In this document: positions 1 through 5,285 of the stretch, piece by piece
How positions within the stretch are numbered: position 1 is the first letter of the stretch
Layout of the letters: each line of letters starts with the position of its first letter
Assembly: GCA_937983085.1 (NCBI GenBank)
Contig: CALJKZ010000513.1
Coordinates: forward strand, 1 to 5,285
DNA length: 5,285 nt
Reading direction: 5' to 3'
Source of the DNA: an uncultured Gemmatimonadales bacterium
GTDB lineage: Bacteria; Gemmatimonadota; Gemmatimonadetes; Longimicrobiales; Gaopeijiaceae
Program-made: the position numbers and the translations under genes
The notes under the pieces: generated by a model
What the model was told of the DNA's origin: nothing
Database searches by the model: none
The model's input: only the letters and a program-made list of their open reading frames with translations

Positions 1-26
1 TCACGGGTGCGTGAAAAAGCAGGCAA

Positions 27-2381
27 TCAGTCGATGTTATCGGCGAAGCTGAAATCGGCCGGGGGCGTGACCTGCTGCAGGTGCTCCACGAAATAATCCC
101 AGCGGCGCTTCATGAAATACCGGTCGTTATAAAATCCGTGCCGCGCCTCGGGCAGAATCAACAGGTCAAAAGGTTTTTCGGCTTCGATCAGCGCCTGCAC
201 CACCAGAAAGGTGTTGGACGGGTGTACATTGCTGTCCCGCAGGCCATGGGCCAGCAGCAGTTTACCTCTCAGATTTGCCGCCAGGAGCTGATTGGCCTGG
301 TTGTCGTAATTGGTCGCCGGACCGGGTTCCCCGTCGGAACCGGGAGCCGGATTGGATTCGGCATACTCCACCAGCAGTCCCTGCCACTTCTCACCCCAGT
401 CGTCCTCGTAGTTGCGGTTGTCATGGTTACCGGCGCTGGACACCGCGACGTGGTAAAAATCCGGATACCGCAGAATCCCGGCAGTGGAGGCGAATCCGCC
501 ACCGGAGTGCCCGAAGATGCCGACGCGGCTGAGATCCATGTAGGGCCGCGTTTCCGCCAGTTGCCGGATGGCGGCCATCTGGTCCGGCAGGCCGTTGTCG
601 CCCATGTTGCCGTAGTAGGCATCGTGGAAGGATTTCGACCGCCCCGGCGTTCCCATGGCGTCCACCTCCACCACGATGAAACCCAGCTCCGCCAGGGCCT
701 GCTTGTCGCGGCGGGAGGGCTGGAAAGACCGGCTGCCGACGCTGCCCGACTGGGGACCCGGGTAGAGGTAGTTCACCACGGGGTACGACCCGTCCGGGTC
801 GAAGTCGGTGGGGCGGAAGAGGAGGCCGTGGAGGTCCGTCACCCCGTCCCGGGCCTTCACCACGAACGGCGTGGGCGGCTGCCAGCCCGACGCCACCAGC
901 TGGGTGATATCCGCCTCCTGTAACGTCATCAGGACGTCGCCGTCGCGGTCGCGGAGGACCGTGACCGGGGGAATCACCGGGGTGGAGTAGGAGTCGACGA
1001 TGTACCGGCCGTCGGGTGAAAGGGACACGACGTGGTTCGCGCTGTCGGGAGTCAGGAGGGTGACGTCCCCGTCATCCAGGTCGACGCGGTACAGGTACTG
1101 GAAGTACGGGTCGCCGGGCTCCCGCTCGTTCCCCATGAACGTGACGGTGCGGGCATCCTCGTCCACTTCCCGGATGTCGAGGGCGTTCCAGTCGCCCTCG
1201 GTCACCTTCCTCTTGAGCGCCCCCGTCTCGGAGTCGTAGAGGAAGAGATTGCCCCAGTTGTCCCTTTGGGAGAACCAGAGGATTTCGTCGGAGGCCGCCA
1301 GGTACCGCCACCCGCTCTGCGATTCGTAGAAGGTCTCCTCCACCTCGCGGAACACGTCGCGCACCTGCCCGGTGGCGGCGTCGGCGATGCGCACCTGGGC
1401 GACCTTGTGGTCGCGGGAGCTCGAGACGAAGGCGAACTCGGAGCTGTCGTCGGTCCACTCGAGGTCGCCGAGACGTCCGCCGCACTCCATGTGGTCGCTG
1501 CACGTGGAGCGATGCTGATCGGGCTCCATGTCCAGCCGGACGACCTTGTCCCCGTCGGGCCGATCGAGATCGATGACCACCCTGTGGATGCGGAAGATGA
1601 CCGTGTCCTCGGGGAGGGGATACCGCCATGCGTCCAGTTCGGGATGCCCCACCTTCGTGCTGGTGAGATACATCATCCCCACGCCCCGGGCGTCGTGCTG
1701 GAAGGTTGCGATCTTCCGGGAGTCGGGCGACCACGCCACCACGGGCCGGTCACGTCGGACCCACCCGGCGTTGTTGGTGCCGTAGCCGAAGTCCTCCACG
1801 CCATCATCGGTGAGGCGGGTCTCCTCGCCATTGCGGCGATCCCGGACCCACAGGTCATGACCGCGAATGAAGACGGCCAGCGTCCCGTCGGGCGAGGGCA
1901 CTTCCCCGGGGTTCAGTGGAGACAGGTCGGAGTGGGTGGCGTTGCACGAGTACTCCGACAGGTCACACTCGAGCACCAACGGTCGGGTGGCGACATCGAT
2001 GATGGCCGTGTGACCCTCGAAACGGAGATCGCGGATGGGGAGCCCCAGCGGGTCGACGGCCGTCCCGAGGATGGGCGACATGGCCTCTGCCAGGCGCGGG
2101 TGATCGAACGCCCGGCCCTGTTCCCGGGCGGTCGGATCCACCACGAGGAACTCGGTTCCCCCGGGAATGTCGTTGGCATACCAGAACGTGCCGTCATCCA
2201 ACCAACCGGGACGCACGGTCGCGCCGTAGACCAGCGGGCTGGTGTGATTGCCAAGGAACCGCTCGGCTCGCTGGTAGTCCTGGGTGGTGAGGCGGGGCCG
2301 TTCTGCCTGGGCCGACGCGTTGGCCGGCAGGAGCAGGACGGTGAGGCCGACGGCGCCTAGGGCAGGGGGCAGAACGCGCAT
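27..2381 (-). CDS. Secreted S9-family (DPP4-like) serine peptidase, complete
   Basis: A 784-residue exported peptidase, predicted to cleave short peptides in the periplasm or outside the cell. Residues 1-26 form a Sec signal peptide with likely cleavage after ASAQA. Residues ~30-500 form a DPP4-type beta-propeller with blade motifs such as WSPDSRKIATF (217-227), WTDDSSEFAFV (309-319) and LSPDGRYIV (454-462). Residues ~505-772 are the alpha/beta-hydrolase domain. Tyr540 in YPGP matches the oxyanion-hole Tyr of DPP4, the nucleophile is Ser626 in GHSGGG, Asp716 lies in RDSNVHP and His748 in ARHGF. The 90- and 32-residue triad spacings suit the S9 fold. The only four cysteines (139/146, 294/300) sit as two close pairs in the propeller, suggesting disulfides. 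The ATG at 2379-2381 was chosen because it has GGAGGT nine bases upstream and opens directly on the signal peptide; the frame is open further upstream, but that stretch overlaps the next gene and looks non-coding. The WVYEEE motif of true DPP4 is replaced, so substrate preference is unknown. Codon use changes near the 3' end. Confidence 0.95.
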   Translation of the reverse strand: MRVLPPALGAVGLTVLLLPANASAQAERPRLTTQDYQRAERFLGNHTSPLVYGATVRPGWLDDGTFWYANDIPGGTEFLVVDPTAREQGRAFDHPRLAEAMSPILGTAVDPLGLPIRDLRFEGHTAIIDVATRPLVLECDLSEYSCNATHSDLSPLNPGEVPSPDGTLAVFIRGHDLWVRDRRNGEETRLTDDGVEDFGYGTNNAGWVRRDRPVVAWSPDSRKIATFQHDARGVGMMYLTSTKVGHPELDAWRYPLPEDTVIFRIHRVVIDLDRPDGDKVVRLDMEPDQHRSTCSDHMECGGRLGDLEWTDDSSEFAFVSSSRDHKVAQVRIADAATGQVRDVFREVEETFYESQSGWRYLAASDEILWFSQRDNWGNLFLYDSETGALKRKVTEGDWNALDIREVDEDARTVTFMGNEREPGDPYFQYLYRVDLDDGDVTLLTPDSANHVVSLSPDGRYIVDSYSTPVIPPVTVLRDRDGDVLMTLQEADITQLVASGWQPPTPFVVKARDGVTDLHGLLFRPTDFDPDGSYPVVNYLYPGPQSGSVGSRSFQPSRRDKQALAELGFIVVEVDAMGTPGRSKSFHDAYYGNMGDNGLPDQMAAIRQLAETRPYMDLSRVGIFGHSGGGFASTAGILRYPDFYHVAVSSAGNHDNRNYEDDWGEKWQGLLVEYAESNPAPGSDGEPGPATNYDNQANQLLAANLRGKLLLAHGLRDSNVHPSNTFLVVQALIEAEKPFDLLILPEARHGFYNDRYFMKRRWDYFVEHLQQVTPPADFSFADNID

Positions 2382-2390
2382 GGAGAGGGG

Positions 2391-2396
2391 ACCTCC
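2391..2396 (-). promoter_or_regulatory. Shine-Dalgarno site of the S9 peptidase gene
   Basis: On the minus strand GGAGGT lies nine bases before the ATG at 2381. This strong match decides the start: it rules out the long upstream extension of the same open frame and places the signal peptide at the N-terminus. Confidence 0.8.
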
Positions 2397-2435
2397 GCGA
2401 AGACCAAGAAGCACGACACGACACCGAAGAGAACG

Positions 2436-2470
2436 AAAAACAGGGGCCGGACCGGAGGGTCCCGCCCCTG
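2436..2470 (-). terminator. Intrinsic terminator or attenuator between the two minus-strand genes
   Basis: Read on the minus strand, CAGGGGC (2470-2464) pairs perfectly with GCCCCTG (2447-2441). After a single G-G mismatch the inner arms GGACC and GGTCC form five more pairs around a CTCC loop. The hairpin is followed at once by TTTTT (2440-2436) and a pyrimidine-rich stretch. This is the classic Rho-independent layout. It begins 54 bases after the stop codon of the small secreted-protein gene and ends 54 bases before the S9 peptidase start codon, so it either terminates the small gene or attenuates transcription into the peptidase gene. No convincing promoter is visible in the 54 bases after it. 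Confidence 0.75.
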
Positions 2471-2524
2471 CCCCGGAATGTGCCCGAGGACCCGGGAGAG
2501 GGCAACGCGCCCGACGGGGGAGCG

Positions 2525-2935
2525 CTACGACGGCACGCGCCTGCCGGTGAACGGCTGCTCGCCTCGGGGCCCTTCGATGACGCCGGACATGACGTCGCCG
2601 TCCACGGTGCCCCGGTAGATCTGGCGGATGCTGTTGCCCCTCATCTGGAGGGCAGCGACGAAGCTGAACGAATCGCCGGACACGGAGCCGTCTTCGACGG
2701 TCACGTCCATGGAGCCCTCCCCGCCGCGCGGCCCCCGTCGCGCCATGGTCATGACGCCCGTCAGGACATCCCCCTCCTGCGACAGGGCGACGGTGGTGGT
2801 GCGGGTCCCACGAGGTCCCTCGTCGGAGATCTCCCACGTGCCGGCGACCTGGGCCTGGACCGGTGCCACGAGGAAGGCCGAGAGCGCTCCTACCAGGAGC
2901 GTGGGCAGAAGGCGAAGCAACGAACGACGAGTCAT
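2525..2935 (-). CDS. Small secreted beta-rich protein of unknown function
   Basis: A 136-residue protein I cannot assign to a named family. Residues 1-28 are an export signal: basic MTRRSLLR, a hydrophobic core, and APVQA before the likely cut, leaving about 108 mature residues. The RRSLL start loosely resembles a Tat motif, but Sec is the simpler reading. The mature part has alternating strand-like segments with glycine turns: GTWEI (32-36), EGDVLTGVM (54-62), DGSVSGDSFSF (82-92), RGTVDGDVMSGVI (108-120) and a closing PFTGRR (128-133). This GTW-start, TG-turn pattern suggests a small beta-barrel of lipocalin- or avidin-like build, which is inference. GPRG occurs three times (40-43, 68-71, 122-125), apparently in loops. 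It has no cysteine and no catalytic motif. The ATG at 2933-2935 fits the signal peptide and has GGAGG just upstream; an in-frame ATG further upstream (3047-3049) would bury the signal. The stop is TAG. It lies upstream of the S9 peptidase gene on the same strand, separated by 143 bases and a terminator-like hairpin. Confidence 0.85.
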   Translation of the reverse strand: MTRRSLLRLLPTLLVGALSAFLVAPVQAQVAGTWEISDEGPRGTRTTTVALSQEGDVLTGVMTMARRGPRGGEGSMDVTVEDGSVSGDSFSFVAALQMRGNSIRQIYRGTVDGDVMSGVIEGPRGEQPFTGRRVPS

Positions 2936-3091
2936 GAGGCCTCCGGGGCGATGCGAAGTACGGGCAAGGGGGGAACGGTATACCCGAGACGATGCCGCCG
3001 CGAGCGGTGCCGTTAAGGGACCGGGTCTGGTCGACATCGACACGCCCAACTACGGTACTCGTCCTCGACCCCCCACCCGAAACGCCACGGC
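2936..3091. promoter_or_regulatory. Divergent intergenic region expected to hold promoters for both directions
   Basis: These 156 bases separate the minus-strand small gene from the plus-strand peptidase gene, so promoters for both should lie here. Candidates are weak. GGTATACC (2977-2984) is a perfect palindrome containing a TATACC -10-like hexamer about 40 bases upstream of the small gene. On the plus strand a tandem TCGACATCGACA (3031-3042) precedes GGTACT (3054-3059) at 17-base spacing from the first TCGACA, but the -10 match is poor. The region's role is inferred from gene layout; no individual promoter is claimed. Confidence 0.4.
2940..2944 (-). promoter_or_regulatory. Shine-Dalgarno site of the small secreted-protein gene
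   Basis: GGAGG on the minus strand, four bases before the ATG at 2935. The spacing is short but usable. The site overlaps the palindrome GAGGCCTC (2936-2943). It supports the start at 2935 over the in-frame upstream ATG. Confidence 0.6.
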
Positions 3092-5224
3092 ATGCAGATG
3101 AACCCGTCTCGCTCCCCGCGCCTCGCATCGGCCTTCGCTGTAGGCGTGGCCCTCACCGCTCTGGTCGTCGTCCCCTCGACCCTCGCGGGTCAAGCGACCG
3201 CGACCGCTCCCAGCGCCGCGACTTCGTCCACAACCACCGGGAAGCGGCCTCTGGAGATCGCCGACTACCGCCTGTGGAGAACCATCGGCGACGAGACCCT
3301 CTCGGCCGACGGCCGCTGGGTGGCGTGGACGTACAGCCGGGTCCGGGGCGACGACACCGTACACGTGAGAACGGTCGAGGGCGACCGCACCCATACCGTG
3401 GCCCGGGCGGCCGATCCTCGGCTCTCCGCAGACGGTCGCTGGGCAGCCTATTCCCTGGCCCCGCCCTTCCAGGAGGTGGAGGCGATGGAGCGCGACGGCG
3501 AGCGAGTCCCACGGCGGGCGGGGCTTCTGGACCTCGCCACCGGGGACACTCTCTCATGGGACGATGTCGACGCATTCGGATTCTCCGACACCGGCCGCCA
3601 CTTCTGGGTGAAGAAGAGGGGCGACGGAGACGCCGATCATGACGGTACCGACCTCATCCTGCGTCACCTCGATGCCGGGTACGAGGAACTGCTCGGAAGC
3701 GTGGCCCAGATGGGATTCAACGAAGCGGGGTCCCACTTCGCCTACACCATCGATGCCGCCGCCGGAGACGGGAACGGCGTCTACCTCCTGAACCTGGCGA
3801 CGGGCGCACGCAGGGCCCTCGACAACTCGCACGACCGGTACGCTCGACTCACCTGGTCCGAGGATGGTCGTTCCCTGGCGGTGCTTCGTGCCTCGACTCC
3901 CGACGGAAGGGTGGAACGGGAGAACCATCTCCTCGCCTTCACCAACGTCGGGGTCGATCTCGAGCCGACCCGCCTCGAGTTCGCACCGCGAGGGGAAGGT
4001 CTTCGCGATGGATGGGTGGTGAGCGAGAAGGGCGCCGTGGTCTTCGACGCCGACGCCTCCACCCTCTTCGTGGGGACCAAGCCTCAGGTGGACGAACTCG
4101 AGGAGTGGCCCGACGACGGCCTCCCCCTCGCCGACGTCAACATCTGGCACTGGCAGGACGACCGGATCCAATCCCAGCAACAACGCCAGCTCTCCAACGA
4201 CCGGAATCGCACGAGCGTCGCCGCCGTGCACCTCGACGACGCTCGCCTCGTCCATCTGGCCGACGAGCAGATGCTCACCGTGGAGATCACCGAGGACGGC
4301 GAGTGGGGCATCGGGCGCGACGACCGTGCGTACGTGTCCGACTGGAAGCCCGACTACGCCGACTACTACAGGATCGACACCGAAAGCGGGGCCCGAACCC
4401 CTGTCCTCCAGGGCCACCTCCGAACGCTGGGCCTTTCACCCGACAGCGAGCACTACCTGTACTGGAAGGACGGCCACGTCTGGAGCTACCGCATCGACGA
4501 CGATCGCCACGTGAACCTCACGGCGTCGGCCCCGGTGGATTTCACCAACCACGAGTTCGACCGCTTCGGCGAGAAGCCTCCCCACGGAGTCGCCGGGTGG
4601 ACCGCCGACGGCGAGGCCGTGCTTCTCTACGACCGGTTCGACGTGTGGCATCAACCGTTGGACGGGGGCACGGCGTCGTCCCTCACCCAGGGCTTCGGAG
4701 CCGAGGGTCAGATCCGCCTTCGCATCATCGACTCCGACCCCGACGACGACTTCGTCGACCTCGGCGAGCCGGTGCTCTTCGAGGCCTTCGGTCAGTTCAC
4801 CAAGCAAGCCGGCTTCTTCGAACTCGACGGAGACGAACTCAACGAGCTGACCTTCGAGGACCGCCGTTTCAGTCGACCCGACAAGGCGGAGAACGCCGAG
4901 CGCTACCTCTTCACCGTGGAGTCGTGGCAGGAGTTCCCCGACCTCTGGGTGTCCGACGGCGACTTCGGTGACCGGGATCGGATGACCATGGCCAATCCCC
5001 AACAGGACGAGTTCCTGTGGGGCACGCGCATCCTCTTCGACTATGCCACCGACGACGGGATTCCCCTGCAGGGGACGCTGGCCATTCCCGAGACGTACCA
5101 AGCGGGTGATCGGCTCCCCATGATCGTCCGCTTCTACGAGAAGGATTCCCAGAACCTCCACGCCTACCCGACGCCCACCTACCGGCATCAGCCCAACTTC
5201 GCCGGCGTCGCGAGTCGCGGGTAG
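3092..5224 (+). CDS. Secreted S9-type peptidase, N-terminal 710 residues, ended by an apparent premature TAG
   Basis: This is the front part of a large exported S9-type (prolyl oligopeptidase family) peptidase. Residues 1-35 are a signal peptide with likely cleavage after LAGQA. Residues ~50-640 form an extended beta-propeller with TolB/WD-like blades: LSADGRWVAW (70-79), LSADGRWAAY (111-120), WSEDGRSLAVL (255-265), LSPDSEHYLYW (448-458) and WTADGEAVLLY (503-513). From ~647 the hydrolase domain begins (DDGIPLQGTLAIP, 654-666; then MIVRFYEKDS, 677-686, with Tyr682 at the probable oxyanion-hole position). The frame stops after ASRG. The next in-frame codons resume family-like sequence, so the natural protein is probably at least 200 residues longer, and the catalytic Ser, Asp and His all lie beyond the stop. 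If the stop is real, the product is a catalytically dead propeller. The start is ATG 3092, or ATG 3098 two codons later; neither has a clear ribosome binding site. It is divergent from the small secreted-protein gene. No metal or cofactor motif is visible. Confidence 0.85.
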   Translation: MQMNPSRSPRLASAFAVGVALTALVVVPSTLAGQATATAPSAATSSTTTGKRPLEIADYRLWRTIGDETLSADGRWVAWTYSRVRGDDTVHVRTVEGDRTHTVARAADPRLSADGRWAAYSLAPPFQEVEAMERDGERVPRRAGLLDLATGDTLSWDDVDAFGFSDTGRHFWVKKRGDGDADHDGTDLILRHLDAGYEELLGSVAQMGFNEAGSHFAYTIDAAAGDGNGVYLLNLATGARRALDNSHDRYARLTWSEDGRSLAVLRASTPDGRVERENHLLAFTNVGVDLEPTRLEFAPRGEGLRDGWVVSEKGAVVFDADASTLFVGTKPQVDELEEWPDDGLPLADVNIWHWQDDRIQSQQQRQLSNDRNRTSVAAVHLDDARLVHLADEQMLTVEITEDGEWGIGRDDRAYVSDWKPDYADYYRIDTESGARTPVLQGHLRTLGLSPDSEHYLYWKDGHVWSYRIDDDRHVNLTASAPVDFTNHEFDRFGEKPPHGVAGWTADGEAVLLYDRFDVWHQPLDGGTASSLTQGFGAEGQIRLRIIDSDPDDDFVDLGEPVLFEAFGQFTKQAGFFELDGDELNELTFEDRRFSRPDKAENAERYLFTVESWQEFPDLWVSDGDFGDRDRMTMANPQQDEFLWGTRILFDYATDDGIPLQGTLAIPETYQAGDRLPMIVRFYEKDSQNLHAYPTPTYRHQPNFAGVASRG

Positions 5225-5285
5225 CTGCTCATGCAGCCCGACGTCCACTCCCGGATCGGCAGCTCCAACTCCGACATGCTGGAGG
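5225..5285 (+). pseudogene. In-frame continuation of the S9-type peptidase beyond the TAG, cut by the window edge
   Basis: Directly after the TAG the same frame reads LLMQPDVHSRIG followed by SSNSDMLE and stays open to the window end. In this peptidase class the start of the hydrolase domain typically has an ASRG, aromatic residue, hydrophobic pair, then P-D-[IV]-H/R segment, so this is the expected next stretch with nothing missing or added. It lies well before the catalytic serine. It is either the severed part of a pseudogene or simply coding sequence if the TAG is an error. A gene caller might start a separate gene at ATG 5231-5233, but no ribosome binding site precedes it. Confidence 0.7.

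Noticed and set aside
1..26. Possible terminator after the first peptidase gene (T-run and TCACG/CGTGA inverted repeat)
   Set aside because: On the minus strand the TTTTT comes before the 5-bp hairpin rather than after it, the stem is short, and the window ends there, so it cannot be called.
81..923. 280-codon open frame on the plus strand opposite the hydrolase domain
   Set aside because: It mirrors the real gene on the other strand and shows no start signal, domain or signal peptide.
1032..2360. 442-codon open frame on the plus strand opposite the first peptidase
   Set aside because: It is antisense to a well-supported gene, has Val/Gly/His-rich low-information composition and no recognisable motif, and is typical of high-GC shadow frames.
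2977..2984. GGTATACC palindrome as an operator
   Set aside because: An eight-base palindrome alone is expected by chance and has no second copy or flanking symmetry here; it is mentioned only as a possible -10 region.
2382..3128. 249-codon N-terminal extension of the minus-strand peptidase frame
   Set aside because: The frame is open only because the DNA is GC-rich. The translated extension is Arg/Pro/Gly-rich with no domain, overlaps the small gene in another frame, and would place the signal peptide inside the protein. The ribosome binding site and signal peptide both point to 2381.
3554..4417. 287-codon minus-strand open frame opposite the second peptidase
   Set aside because: Val/Gly-rich shadow of the plus-strand gene, whose propeller motifs clearly fix the coding frame.

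Overview
The window is GC-rich bacterial DNA (roughly two thirds G+C over most of its length). It carries three genes for exported proteins: two large S9-family (prolyl oligopeptidase clan) serine peptidases and one small secreted beta-rich protein. High GC, two secreted S9 peptidases side by side and a small secreted GTW-type protein resemble gene content common in Gemmatimonadota and similar peptide-scavenging heterotrophs. There is no rRNA, tRNA or marker gene, so lineage is only an impression.

Layout. Positions 27-2381 (minus) encode a complete 784-residue DPP4-like S9 peptidase with a signal peptide, a beta-propeller and an intact Ser626/Asp716/His748 triad. It has its own strong ribosome binding site. 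Upstream of it, also on the minus strand, a 136-residue secreted protein of unknown function occupies 2525-2935. A hairpin plus T-tract at 2436-2470 lies between the two and looks like an intrinsic terminator or attenuator. A 156-base divergent intergenic region (2936-3091) follows. From 3092 a second, larger S9-type peptidase runs on the plus strand to the window edge. Its frame is broken by a TAG at 5222-5224, exactly where the family normally has an aromatic residue. The family sequence resumes in the same frame directly afterwards, so a one-base nonsense mutation or sequence error is the best reading.

Function. The two peptidases probably act on peptides in the periplasm or outside the cell. 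The first keeps its full catalytic machinery but lacks the Glu-Glu pair that classical dipeptidyl peptidase IV uses to hold the substrate N-terminus, so its specificity should not be assumed to be DPP4. The second would lose its whole catalytic triad if the stop is real.

Main points for a second look: the in-frame TAG, the loss of the Glu pair, a clear drop in GC and change in codon choice over the last ~480 bases of the first peptidase gene, and the terminator-like hairpin between the two minus-strand genes. I see no CRISPR array, mobile element, RNA gene or clearly new multi-gene system.
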